The position numbers were made by a program, and so were the translations under genes. From positions 1,116,001 through 1,180,000 of the forward strand of contig NZ_OY762653.1 of the NCBI RefSeq assembly GCF_963666195.1: a DNA stretch of 64,000 nucleotides, read 5' to 3'. The notes below the pieces were generated by a model. It worked only from the letters and a program-made list of their open reading frames with translations. It was not told the origin of the DNA and did not search any database. Of this stretch, positions 25,098 through 33,723 are shown in pieces. This stretch comes from Trichococcus shcherbakoviae (lineage in GTDB: Bacteria > Bacillota > Bacilli > Lactobacillales > Aerococcaceae). Position 1 is the first letter of the stretch. Every line of letters begins with the position of its first letter.

Positions 25098-25712
25098 CTA
25101 AAACGCAAGCGTCAGCATGATGGCCGTCGCCAGCGCCGCATAGGCAACAACTGGTGTCACCTCAACAACGCGTGCTGTTTTTTCGATTTTCAGATAAACA
25201 AACATCAGGATAGCATTCACAAAGCTTTCCAAAAGCAGGAAGCGCAGACTGACCTGCAGTCCGTCCGTCACAAGCGCGGCCGGCAGATCGATGAGCGAAA
25301 TCAGGAATAGATAAATGAGAAAGACCGCTCGCCAAAGGACGCCCATCGAAAAAACCGACGCGAAGCCGACATCAGTTTTCCTTCTTTCGGCATAGGCGAA
25401 TACGAGCGCCACCGCCAGCCCTTCCAATAGGATCGAAAGGGCCGGATTGAGTATCCTGATCGGGACGTTCCCCGTAATCAGGAAATCGCAGCACTTGATC
25501 AACGCCGCGACCAGTGCCACCTGAAAGACCGCATCGGCCTTCCCGCTCGCCAAGTAGCTTTTCCTCATGAAATAAAAGGCGACAGGGAACATCACGAATC
25601 CCGGAACTCCGGGGAGTTGGATCGCGGCCATGTGCAATACATAACCCAGTGTCGCCTCGGCTATCCCCCAAAGCGAACCCCAGTAGACAATCTGAATGGC
25701 TTTCTTGTTCAT
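25098..25712 (-). CDS. Integral membrane protein of the molybdenum hydroxylase operon
   Basis: This 204-residue protein has about six hydrophobic segments and no enzymatic motif I recognise. It starts MNKKAIQIVYWGSLWGIAEA, has SGKADAVFQVALVAALIK in the middle, and resembles in size and layout the substrate-binding S components of ECF transporters, though I cannot confirm that. It overlaps the FAD subunit gene by four bases and lies 10 bases before the NTPase. The context suggests uptake of a substrate or cofactor for the hydroxylase, or a membrane anchor. Confidence 0.6.
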   Translation of the reverse strand: MNKKAIQIVYWGSLWGIAEATLGYVLHMAAIQLPGVPGFVMFPVAFYFMRKSYLASGKADAVFQVALVAALIKCCDFLITGNVPIRILNPALSILLEGLAVALVFAYAERRKTDVGFASVFSMGVLWRAVFLIYLFLISLIDLPAALVTDGLQVSLRFLLLESFVNAILMFVYLKIEKTARVVEVTPVVAYAALATAIMLTLAF

Positions 25713-26557
25713 TTCGCCAGCCCCTTTCCGATGAAATCCTCCAGCAGCTGCAAGGATACATGCCGCCGATAGTCCGCTGTGGAACGGATGTCGTCCAACG
25801 GCGCAAGCAGTTCCCCATATCGCGTGCGCAACGATTCTATTTTTGAATCCAGTTCCGTTTCCGCTGTCCCTATCAAAATCTCTTCGCAGGCCCTGTCCCT
25901 GACGGCAGTCGGAGCTACGGAACCGAATGCGATCCGCACGTCTTCGATGATACCGTCTTTCTTGATCGCCACCGCATAGAAACTCGCCTTGGAGATGGCG
26001 TTGACTTTCCTTCCGCCGATTTTCCGGTAATAAACTATCGGAAATTCAGAAACCGGTATCATGATTTCCGTCACCAGTTCATCGGGTTGAAGCAGCGTCT
26101 GTTTGGCAAAGGTGATGAATTGTGCGACAGGCAGTTTGCGTGTCCCATGCATGGACGCCAGGGTAACCTCCGCATCAAGCGCATAGAGCATCGGCAGGCT
26201 GTCACCGGATGCGGAGGCGTTGCAAAGGTTTCCCGCCAACGTCCCCATATTCCGGATGGATGGTGAAGCCATCTCGCGGATCGGCAAAGTGATGTAGTCA
26301 GGAACCCAGGAATGTTCCATTAGTTCGGAAAGCGTGACGGCTGCGCCGATGATAAGCTTGCCCTCTGCGATTTCGATGCGCTTAAGCTCCGCGATATTCC
26401 CGATATGCAACACATCCAGCGGGAAATCCGGCGGCATGCCGTTCCAACGCCTGTATTTCACCATCACATCGGTTCCGCCGTTGATGACTAGGGTCTCGTG
26501 CTGCCCCCTGATCCGCAGCGCCTCCTCCAAAGTTTCCGGAACGAATACGTTCACCAT
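25709..26557 (-). CDS. Molybdenum hydroxylase FAD-binding subunit (XdhB/CoxM type)
   Basis: This is the middle, FAD-carrying subunit of a xanthine dehydrogenase family enzyme, passing electrons from the 2Fe-2S subunit. VINGGTDVMVKYR near residue 24 and SIRNMGTLAGNLCNASASGD near 100 are the FAD-binding motifs of the family; the C-terminal domain contains YYRKIGGRKVNAISKAS. It is 282 residues, normal length. It overlaps both neighbours by a few bases, consistent with a tightly coupled operon. Confidence 0.9.
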   Translation of the reverse strand: MVNVFVPETLEEALRIRGQHETLVINGGTDVMVKYRRWNGMPPDFPLDVLHIGNIAELKRIEIAEGKLIIGAAVTLSELMEHSWVPDYITLPIREMASPSIRNMGTLAGNLCNASASGDSLPMLYALDAEVTLASMHGTRKLPVAQFITFAKQTLLQPDELVTEIMIPVSEFPIVYYRKIGGRKVNAISKASFYAVAIKKDGIIEDVRIAFGSVAPTAVRDRACEEILIGTAETELDSKIESLRTRYGELLAPLDDIRSTADYRRHVSLQLLEDFIGKGLAK

Positions 26558-27027
26558 AACCCTTCACTCTCCCTTGATGCGGCCAGGATGGCATCAACGA
26601 TCATCGTATAGCCGGTGCAACGGCACAGGTTCCCGGAGATGCCTTCCCTTACCTCCGCTTCAGTCGGATGGGGATTTTTCGAGAGCAATGCTTCCGCCCC
26701 CATAATGATGCCCGGCGTGCAGAAACCGCATTGGACGCTGCCGTACTCCGCCAATTTATTTTTCAGCAGCTGGAACCTTTCCGTATCCCGGTAGCCTTCG
26801 ATTGTCCAGATGTTTTTTCCTGCAACCATGGCTGCCGTGATCAGACAGGAATTGACCAAGCGGCCATCCAACAGCACGGCGCAGGCGCCGCACTCGCCTT
26901 CCCCGCAACCTTCCTTGGCCCCTTTGCAATCAAGGTCCTCCCTTATGATATCGAGCAGCCTTCTGGCGGGATCCGTCTTCAGTTCGACTGCTTGCCCATT
27001 CAGTTTGAAAGAAATGACTTCCATCAT
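26551..27027 (-). CDS. Molybdenum hydroxylase [2Fe-2S] subunit (XdhC/CoxS type)
   Basis: This iron-sulfur subunit of 158 residues binds two [2Fe-2S] clusters. The plant-type cluster ligands are visible as CKGAKEGCGEGECGAC near residues 34-49 with a further Cys near 60. The second cluster uses CGFC near 100 and the CRC of GNLCRCTGY near 132-140. It overlaps the large subunit gene by four bases. Confidence 0.93.
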   Translation of the reverse strand: MMEVISFKLNGQAVELKTDPARRLLDIIREDLDCKGAKEGCGEGECGACAVLLDGRLVNSCLITAAMVAGKNIWTIEGYRDTERFQLLKNKLAEYGSVQCGFCTPGIIMGAEALLSKNPHPTEAEVREGISGNLCRCTGYTMIVDAILAASRESEGLW

Positions 27028-29150
27028 GTCATCAGCTCCCTTATGTATTCCGGGGTCACCGGGATACGGTCGATTTTTTTGCCGATTGCCTGTTCCACTG
27101 CGGCCGCAAATGCCGGAGCGGCTCCAATCATCGGCAACTCTCCTAACCCTTTGGCCCCGAACGGCCCTCCAGCATAAGGGTTTTCGATCAATTCAAACGC
27201 GATCCGCGGAAAGTCCACGGCCGCGGGGATCAGATACTCGGAAAGACTGTCTTGCAGCAATTTTCCTCCCGTGGACTGCAGCCTTTCCATGGCTGCGTAC
27301 CCCAATCCCTGCATGATGCCGCCTTCGATCTGGCCCTGCACGATCTTTTCGTCTATCGGCGTTCCGATATCATATACCGCCCAAACGCCTTTGGTTTCGA
27401 CTTCATACGTTACCGGATCGACTTCCACTTCGACGACGTTGGCCCCCCAGGAATATTCCGGATAAGCATTCCCGGCCAATTTTTCGCTGTCCCAGGACAA
27501 GTGTTCCGGATAAACGTAATCCTTCGCCACTTCGAATGTTTCCTCAGTCCAACGCTGTTTCATTTCGACAGCGCATTCCTGAAGCAGGCGTCCGACGATA
27601 ATGACGGTCCGGGATGCGACAGTAGGGCCTGAATCTGGACAGTCCGCGGTGTCCGGATAGGTCAGTTTGACTTGTCCGATCGGGATGTCCAAGGTTTGGG
27701 CGACGATTTTGCGCAAGGTGGTCAGAGCCCCTTGGCCGATTTCGGTGCTCGATACAAAAATACCAACCGTTCCGTCCGCATACTTCTTCAGCTTTACCCG
27801 CGATTTCAGCAATTCCGCTTCTCCTGATCCAGTGAAGCCGCAGCCATGGAAGAAGAACGAGCAGCCGATTCCCTTCCAGAAACCCTTGTCTGATCCGAAT
27901 GCGCCATGCTTCTCCTGATAACCGGACGATCTGTTCACAGCATCGGCGATTTCAGCCAGTTTGATGTCGGAATGGAAGACGCCACCGGTCGAAGAAGTGT
28001 CCCCTTTTTTCAGGAAATAACTCCTCCGCCATTCCATCGGATCGACTCCCAATTCGGTCGCGATGTGCGCCATATGCATTTCGATGGCGAAGAATGCCTG
28101 CGGTCCGCCGAAGCCCCGGAACGCACCGGTCACGATGTTGTTGGTCGCATAGGCCTTCCCCGTCACCTTCAGGTTCGGGATATCATAGACGCCGCAGACG
28201 GAGAAAATCGACCGCTGCAGCACGACGCTGGAGAGGCCTGCATAGGCTCCGGCATCCAGCTTGACGTCGATTTCCCGGGCGATGATGCGCCCTTCCGCAT
28301 CCAGATGGCTCTTGATACGGATGATGCTAGGATGGCGCTTGGTCGAGGCGCGGATGTCCTCCGGCCTGTCGAAAAGCAATTGGACCGGTTTTCCCGTCTT
28401 GATGGCGGCCAAAGCAGCGTGCACTCCCGGAATCGAAGGATATTCCTCCTTGCCACCGAAGCCTCCGCCCGTCGGCAGCTGGACGACACGCACCCGGTCA
28501 TCCCCCCAGCCGAGCGCCTGCTTCAAGCCACTGTGGATGTAATACGGACACTGCATCGAGCCGTAAACAGAGACGCGCTTACCGTCGTAGATTGCCAGCA
28601 TCGCTTGCGGCTCGATATAGACATGCTCCTGATAGCCTGTGCGGAACTCATCTTCGATCACCCGGACTGCCTGCGCTACGGCCGCATCCGGATCGCCTTT
28701 CATGTATTCATAACCGACAAAATAGGGTTTGTCTCCGTAAATGAAAGAATCCGTTTGTTCCATGGCAGCCTCGATTGATAGGATCGGCTGCAGCAATTCG
28801 TAGTCCACTTCTATTTTTCCGATGATGTCGAGTATGATTTCCTTATCCGACCCAATGACCAAAAGGATCGGCTGGCCGATATAATTGACTTCATCCACAG
28901 CCAAAAACGGCTGATCCTCGTACACAATCGGCACGATATTCTTGCCGGGGATATCATGGTAGTCGATGACCGTGTACCCTTCCGGCAGCTCCGGCAAACG
29001 GATTGCGCGAATTTTCGCGCGCGGCACCTCGGAGCGCAATGTCCTTGCGTAGAGCATGCCCTCCGGATGCAAGTCGGCGCAGTATTTCGCTTTCCCTTCG
29101 ACCTTGTCATCAAAATCGAAACGCCTGATGGATTTGCTGATGGTTTCCAT
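27024..29150 (-). CDS. Molybdenum hydroxylase catalytic subunit (xanthine dehydrogenase family)
   Basis: This 708-residue molybdopterin-binding subunit carries family motifs GGFGGKEE near residue 230, AFRGFGGPQ near 343, and near the end GAKGLGELP, whose Glu is the usual catalytic base. The purine or other substrate cannot be assigned. The neighbouring MocA/YgfJ-type gene and the selD-yedF-desulfurase cluster 22 kb away point to the selenium-dependent molybdenum hydroxylase (SDMH) class known from Enterococcus faecalis and clostridia. In that class a labile Se atom is added after translation. The start codon at 29150 has GAGGTG upstream. Confidence 0.9.
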   Translation of the reverse strand: METISKSIRRFDFDDKVEGKAKYCADLHPEGMLYARTLRSEVPRAKIRAIRLPELPEGYTVIDYHDIPGKNIVPIVYEDQPFLAVDEVNYIGQPILLVIGSDKEIILDIIGKIEVDYELLQPILSIEAAMEQTDSFIYGDKPYFVGYEYMKGDPDAAVAQAVRVIEDEFRTGYQEHVYIEPQAMLAIYDGKRVSVYGSMQCPYYIHSGLKQALGWGDDRVRVVQLPTGGGFGGKEEYPSIPGVHAALAAIKTGKPVQLLFDRPEDIRASTKRHPSIIRIKSHLDAEGRIIAREIDVKLDAGAYAGLSSVVLQRSIFSVCGVYDIPNLKVTGKAYATNNIVTGAFRGFGGPQAFFAIEMHMAHIATELGVDPMEWRRSYFLKKGDTSSTGGVFHSDIKLAEIADAVNRSSGYQEKHGAFGSDKGFWKGIGCSFFFHGCGFTGSGEAELLKSRVKLKKYADGTVGIFVSSTEIGQGALTTLRKIVAQTLDIPIGQVKLTYPDTADCPDSGPTVASRTVIIVGRLLQECAVEMKQRWTEETFEVAKDYVYPEHLSWDSEKLAGNAYPEYSWGANVVEVEVDPVTYEVETKGVWAVYDIGTPIDEKIVQGQIEGGIMQGLGYAAMERLQSTGGKLLQDSLSEYLIPAAVDFPRIAFELIENPYAGGPFGAKGLGELPMIGAAPAFAAAVEQAIGKKIDRIPVTPEYIRELMT

Positions 29151-29154
29151 CTCT

Positions 29155-29745
29155 TCACCTCACTTCTTTCGTTCGAAAATACTCCACTGCCTTGGCGTAA
29201 TCCTCCGGCGTATCGATGTCCCAAAGAATCTCCGGACGGTCCACCGCGATGATTTTCGCTTTGTTTGCGCTTATGTATTCCTGCAGGCTTTGGCAGCGTT
29301 CGTCCACCAATAGGCCTTCGATCGCACAGCGGCTCAACAGGACCGGATGCCCACACTTCCCCTGATAGGCCGGCAGAACGATATCCCCTTTACCGGCCAA
29401 CAGTTTTTCACAGACTTCATGGGTGATGAATGGGCAGTCGCCGGGCAGGATGAGGACATACTCCGCATCTGTATGCCGTAAGCCGAGCCGCATGGAGGAG
29501 AACATGCCTTTTTCGCAGTCCGGATTGTGAACGAAGACGACTTCCGCTTCTGGACAATGTCCGGCCGAAACCATCACCGCTTCGGCATGGAATCCCGTCA
29601 CGACGATGACCTTGCTGCAGAACGGGCGTAGGCTACCGATGCTTCTTTGGATCACTGTCCAGCCGCCCAAGTCCATCGTCATTTTTGATTTTCCCGCCAT
29701 CCGGGAGGATCTCCCGGCAGCCAAGATGACGCCTTCCGTTCCCAT
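29155..29745 (-). CDS. MocA/YgfJ-type molybdenum cofactor nucleotidyltransferase
   Basis: This 196-residue NTP-transferase fold protein begins MGTEGVILAAGRSSRMAGKSK, the nucleotide-binding loop of MobA-like enzymes, and has LPGDCPFI near residue 94 and GKCGHPVLL near 126. Members next to molybdenum hydroxylase genes convert the cofactor to the cytosine dinucleotide form or act in maturation (YgfJ group). I chose ATG 29745 with AAGGG nearby; longer in-frame starts lack a binding site. It is the first gene of the hydroxylase operon, six bases before the catalytic subunit. Confidence 0.82.
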   Translation of the reverse strand: MGTEGVILAAGRSSRMAGKSKMTMDLGGWTVIQRSIGSLRPFCSKVIVVTGFHAEAVMVSAGHCPEAEVVFVHNPDCEKGMFSSMRLGLRHTDAEYVLILPGDCPFITHEVCEKLLAGKGDIVLPAYQGKCGHPVLLSRCAIEGLLVDERCQSLQEYISANKAKIIAVDRPEILWDIDTPEDYAKAVEYFRTKEVR

Positions 29746-29969
29746 CACATCAACCCTTCCCGAAACAAAAAAGACATCGCTTACATTTATGGACTGGTTT
29801 GTTGTACCCTGTGCCTTCATTATACACCCGATTGTTCTGCCTTTGCGTTCCCCACTAATTTCCACATTAATTTCTAATCTTTTTCATACATTTTTCCAGC
29901 TAGGTCTGCTACACTATCCACTATGCAAAAGTAAGTCGTATTCATCATTAAGGAAAGCTGGTTTTACAC

Positions 29970-30226
29970 ATGTTCATCCAAGCTAGAAAACTATCCATCG
30001 CCCGCGGTTTCTCCAACGCCGCTGTCAATAAATTCAAGACCAGCACGCTGCTGCCACAACAACCCGGTTTCCACAGCGTCGAAACCTATGTCCGTTCGGT
30101 CAACAATGAGAGCGAGGAAGTGCTCGTCCTGATCAAATGGGAATCCAAAAAAAATTGGCAGAACTGGGGAAAAAGAGACCGAAATACCTATTGGGCATGG
30201 AAATGAACTACTACGAGAGTTTCTGA
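29970..30226 (+). pseudogene. Heme-degrading monooxygenase-like (IsdG/HmoA, ABM domain) gene with internal deletion
   Basis: The first frame gives MFIQARKLSIARGFSNAAVN through VLVLIKWESKKNWQNWGK, the N-terminal two thirds of an antibiotic-biosynthesis-monooxygenase (ABM) domain, then leaves the family and stops at 30206. A neighbouring frame continues KKRPKYLLGMEMNYYESF and stops at 30226, which looks like the family C-terminus. The helix that should lie between, about 15-20 codons, is missing. The gene therefore appears to have suffered a small deletion with loss of frame and is probably inactive. Confidence 0.6.
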
Positions 30227-30294
30227 CAACAGTTTTCAATACTTACTTTTTTGAAATGTATCCTGTATTGTACTTGCGCAGATGTTGCGTGTTG

Positions 30295-30482
30295 ATTGTC
30301 TGATTCTTCGTGGTTATCGGACAAGCTGAAGCTCGCTTGCATGCTGGTTGTCCGATTCTTCGTGGTTATCAGACAAGCTGAAGCTCGTTTGCGTGCTAGT
30401 TGTCTGATTCTTCGTGGTTATCGGACAAGCTGAAGCTCGCTTGCATGCTGGTTGTCCGATTCTTCGTGGGTATCGGACAACC
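30295..30482. repeat. 52-bp tandem repeat, about 3.6 copies (array A)
   Basis: Units start at 30295, 30347, 30399 and 30451, exactly 52 bases apart, the last one partial. Read on the minus strand each unit contains TGTCCGATAACC, an 11-base loop, and ATCGGACA, so it can fold as a stem-loop; a second weaker inverted repeat follows. The same unit, period and stem recur at 56389-56519 in the other orientation. No coding frame is consistent with it. Confidence 0.9.
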
Positions 30483-30501
30483 AGCAGCTCAAACGCATAC
30501 A

Positions 30502-30540
30502 ACCAAGCCCCGCGCAAGTGAATCATGCGCGGGGCTTGGT
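30502..30540. terminator. Terminator after the DUF2202 gene
   Basis: Fifteen-base perfect arms (30502-30516, 30526-30540) rich in GC sit 14 bases past the stop of the leftward gene at 30554. The following minus-strand T run is short. It may also stop plus-strand transcripts leaving the 52-bp repeat. Confidence 0.7.
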
Positions 30541-30553
30541 TTATGGCTTCACA

Positions 30554-31096
30554 TCATTTTTTCCTGCCAGCTCCGTCGGGATTTCCGTCAACGCCGCGTT
30601 CAAAGGCTGCCAAATGTTTTTCGGATGCGGCCATCAAGCGTTCAAAGACACTTCTGACATCTTCCGGCAAATCTTCGGCCTCAAGGAATTGCCCATAGAC
30701 AGAGATGTTTTCGATTTCGCCTGCCACGCCTTTTTCAAAACTTTCCGCTAAGGACGCCGGCAACACGATTCGGGCCTCCGCTTCATTTTCCGGAACCTCA
30801 AATCCGTAAGTTTCGAACAGCGGCAACAGCAAGGAAATGTGTGTGCCCTCAGCCTTGGCGATGCTCGTGAAAGGTTTGACCGTTCCAAATGCCTCCATGA
30901 TTGCGAGATAGGAAGCTTCGGCCATGTATTCATCCTGGATGGCGTAAACCAACATTTCTTCTATAGTATACGTTTCGCCTTCGCTGACCGCTGCTGCACC
31001 ATATAACTCTTCCTCCTCGGATGCCATGACACCGGTGCTGCCGAACAATAAGACTGTCAAAGCCCCGCCCACTACTCCGTTCATCCATTTTTTCAT
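30554..31096 (-). CDS. Secreted DUF2202 (ferritin-like fold) protein
   Basis: This 180-residue protein has a signal peptide: a KKW N-terminus, a hydrophobic core GVVGGALTVLLFGSTGV and cleavage probably after MASE or just before it. The mature part is helical with the DUF2202 pattern: EEMLVYAIQDEYMAEASYLA near residue 46, KAEGTHISLLLPLFETYG near 81, and EKHLAAFERG near the end. The Glu and His spacing fits a ferritin-like four-helix bundle that could bind metal. Function is unknown. It stands alone with its own terminator. Confidence 0.8.
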   Translation of the reverse strand: MKKWMNGVVGGALTVLLFGSTGVMASEEEELYGAAAVSEGETYTIEEMLVYAIQDEYMAEASYLAIMEAFGTVKPFTSIAKAEGTHISLLLPLFETYGFEVPENEAEARIVLPASLAESFEKGVAGEIENISVYGQFLEAEDLPEDVRSVFERLMAASEKHLAAFERGVDGNPDGAGRKK

Positions 31097-31234
31097 TTCG
31101 ATCCGCTCCTTTTTTGTATGCTTCGTGATTTTCTTTTCTACAGGTTCAGTATAGGAAAGAAGTATGTCGAAAGCATGGCAAAACCAGGGCGGAAAGACAA
31201 CGTTTTCAAAACTGGAAAAGGAAGAGTGTGAAAG

Positions 31235-31570
31235 TCACTCCCCTACTTCTGAATTGGTGCTTTTGATTTCCCAATGGATGACGAGCGTCAGCACGACCCG
31301 CAGGATGACGATGGCAGACAGGACGATGAATTCATCGATTGTCTGGATGATGACCGTCTTCAGTATTTCCGCGGCCAGTTTGAATTCCAGACTGAAAGCC
31401 AGCGCTTTGGCCAATTCGAGTTTCGGTTGGTTGTTGTTCAGATTCAGCTTGTCCATAATGAACAGATACAATGACTTGACGCAGCCATAAAGGATGATCA
31501 GGACACCGATGCCCTCGATCAGGCTCGCAAGTGTTGGGATGACTTCGGTTAAGACTGCATGCAGATTCAT
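31235..31570 (-). CDS. DUF1622 family membrane protein, 111 aa
   Basis: This short protein has three hydrophobic segments: SLIEGIGVLIILYGCVKSLY near residues 17-36, a central LAFSLEFKLAAEIL, and FIVLSAIVILRVVLTLVI near 81-98. This is the DUF1622 pattern, a family of unknown function common in bacteria. It is 13 bases downstream of the DUF1801 gene on the same strand and may be co-transcribed with it. Confidence 0.78.
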   Translation of the reverse strand: MNLHAVLTEVIPTLASLIEGIGVLIILYGCVKSLYLFIMDKLNLNNNQPKLELAKALAFSLEFKLAAEILKTVIIQTIDEFIVLSAIVILRVVLTLVIHWEIKSTNSEVGE

Positions 31571-31582
31571 GATACGCCTCCT

Positions 31583-31993
31583 TTATGTACTTGAGATAAT
31601 CTGGTGAAACGATTTATTTTTTGATCTGTTTCTTTTTTTCTCCGCTTCTTCGACCCGGAAGCGGACGATCCGGCGCACAAGCTCGTATGGGATAGGTTTC
31701 GTCAGCGGAAATTGGATGGCGCCTTTTGAAGTCTTGTAATCCGTCAATTCTTCCTTGAAAGCTGCAACGCCGCTCGGTGCGGGATAGAAGCCGATATGAT
31801 TTTTCTGCAAACCAAAATGCACAAGGTTCCCATTCTGGTAGAAGGTTGGCATCTGATAGCTGATTTTCTCCGTCGCATCGGGCGCTTCTTCCTTTATCAC
31901 CTGGCGTAATTCCTGCAGGATTACCTGGATATCCTCATCGTAGCGGCTGATGTATGCATCAATCGTTTCAATTTTTATAGCTGATTCTTCCAT
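31583..31993 (-). CDS. DUF1801 (YdhG-like) protein
   Basis: This 136-residue cytoplasmic protein has the DUF1801 core: IDAYISRYDEDIQVILQELR at the N-terminus, EKISYQMPTFYQNGNLVHFG near residue 43 and KGAIQFPLTKPIPYELVRRI near 90. The biochemical role of the family is not established. ATG 31993 has GAGGTGG six bases upstream, so it is preferred over the in-frame TTG 15 bases earlier. Confidence 0.8.
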   Translation of the reverse strand: MEESAIKIETIDAYISRYDEDIQVILQELRQVIKEEAPDATEKISYQMPTFYQNGNLVHFGLQKNHIGFYPAPSGVAAFKEELTDYKTSKGAIQFPLTKPIPYELVRRIVRFRVEEAEKKRNRSKNKSFHQIISST

Positions 31994-32233
31994 TTCAGTC
32001 CACCTCAATAGTCTGGATTTTTCGTTGTTTGCGTTCCTGTGAATAGTATATCATATAGCGATGCAAGTGCTTGCAAGCTTGACGGATAGTAGGTATGATG
32101 ATGTCAAAGGAGAGAAAAAAACTGGACAAGCCCGCTCCCTAATCCCAATGCCTACAGACACTGATTCTGACTAACGCAACTATAATCGGAAAGTCTGGTT
32201 GCAGATTCACAACCCAATAAGGGAGTGAGAAAG

Positions 32234-33511
32234 ATGCGCAATATTCTTAAAAAAACCAAAAAATTCCTCAAAAAATTTGGACCTGGCATCATCACCGGAG
32301 CCTCTGATGATGATCCATCGGGAATCGTCACCTACTCACAGACCGGCGCCATGTTCGGCCTTCATCTGCTGTGGCTTTCTCCGATTTCGTGCATCTTTGC
32401 GATTGCCATCCAAGAAATGTGCGGACGGATCGGGCTGGTTTCGGGTAAAGGGCTGACAGGGATCATGAAAGAATCCTACCCTAAATGGATAAGCTATCCG
32501 GCAATCTCCCTTCTGTTCATCGCCAATACGATCAACATCGGTGCCGATCTTGGCGCGATGGCCGCGGTAGCTCAGATGGTGCTCGGCTTGCCCTTCATCT
32601 TTTGGATCCTGTTCATGACTGCCCTGACCTTGATCCTGGAAATTTTTATGGATTACAAAAATTATTCAAAATTCCTGATGTTGCTGACGCTTTCCCTGTT
32701 CGCTTATTTCTTCACGGCATTCACGGTCCGCCAGGATTGGGGCGCTGTCCTTCAGCATACCCTTATCCCAACCTTTTACCCTTCCCGGGAATTTACGCTA
32801 AATGTGGTGGCTTTTTTAGGGACGACGATTTCCCCTTACCTGTTTTTTTGGCAAGCGGATGAAGAAGTGGAAAAAGAGATTGTCGAGCATAAAATAAAAG
32901 GGATCGGCATCGGAAAACCCCGCATCTTTGTCAAGGATATCCAGGATATGAAGATTGATACGATTGTCGGGATGTTTTTTACGACAGTCACTGCTTTCAT
33001 GATTGTGCTGACGACAGCCGGGACCCTTCACCTTAGCGGCATCACCACCATCAATTCTGCTTCGGAGGCCGCTCAAGCGCTTCGGCCCTTGGTGGGAGAC
33101 TTCGCCTATTGGCTGTTCGCTTTGGGCATCATCGGAACAGGCCTGCTTGGTGTGCCTGTTTTGGCCGGATCCTCATCCTACGCCATTTCCGAATTTTTTG
33201 GTTGGGAGACGGGTCTGGGTAAGAAACTGAAGGAGGCGCATGGTTTCTATGGCGTCATCACCATCGCCACGCTCATCGGACTGACGATCAATTTTGTCGG
33301 GATCGATCCGATGAGAGCTTTGTACTATTCCGCAGCCATCAATGGTTTGATGGCCCCGCCCCTGATGCTCCTGATCCTCTTCATCGGCAACAATAAAAAG
33401 GTGATGGGTAGCCATACGAATCGCCGTTTGGGAAATGTGGTCGGCGGCATTGCGACGCTGGTGATGTTCGGCATCGGCGTAGTGTTCTTGAAGGATTTGT
33501 TCGGATTTTAG
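32234..33511 (+). CDS. Nramp-related metal-ion transporter with non-canonical metal-site motifs
   Basis: This 425-residue protein has about eleven membrane segments in the LeuT/Nramp arrangement. Where canonical Nramp transporters have DPGN in helix 1, this one has GASDDDPSGIVTYSQ. Where they have MPH in helix 6, it has GTTISPYLFFWQADEE. It therefore belongs to a divergent Nramp-related clade whose ion (Mn, Mg or other) cannot be assumed. A charged loop EKEIVEHKIKGIGIGKPRIF follows helix 6. ATG 32234 follows GGGAGTGAG. A TATAAT lies about 40 bases upstream. Confidence 0.8.
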   Translation: MRNILKKTKKFLKKFGPGIITGASDDDPSGIVTYSQTGAMFGLHLLWLSPISCIFAIAIQEMCGRIGLVSGKGLTGIMKESYPKWISYPAISLLFIANTINIGADLGAMAAVAQMVLGLPFIFWILFMTALTLILEIFMDYKNYSKFLMLLTLSLFAYFFTAFTVRQDWGAVLQHTLIPTFYPSREFTLNVVAFLGTTISPYLFFWQADEEVEKEIVEHKIKGIGIGKPRIFVKDIQDMKIDTIVGMFFTTVTAFMIVLTTAGTLHLSGITTINSASEAAQALRPLVGDFAYWLFALGIIGTGLLGVPVLAGSSSYAISEFFGWETGLGKKLKEAHGFYGVITIATLIGLTINFVGIDPMRALYYSAAINGLMAPPLMLLILFIGNNKKVMGSHTNRRLGNVVGGIATLVMFGIGVVFLKDLFGF

Positions 33512-33536
33512 CGGACAACCCAACTGCGGCAAACAC

Positions 33537-33615
33537 TTCCTTCATCGGGAATTTCAGGCGCTTCCGGCGGCGTTTTCCCGGCGAGCATTCCTTCGTCGGG
33601 AATTCCATGCATTTG
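33537..33615. repeat. Short tandem repeat, about 51-bp period, 1.5 copies
   Basis: TTCCTTCATCGGGAATTTC (from 33537) recurs as TTCCTTCGTCGGGAATTCC (from 33588), with a GC-rich segment containing TTTTCCCGGCG between. Each copy can fold into a small hairpin. It lies directly after the Nramp-like gene and before rlmN, and differs from the 52-bp family elsewhere in the window. Confidence 0.55.
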
Positions 33616-33723
33616 AAGTGCTTTTTTGCACCTTTTCACTTATTTTAAGGATGTAATTCCATTTTCATAAAAATGTGTTATGATATGGATTGAAAATTTG
33701 AACGGTAAAGAAAGGAAAGTATA

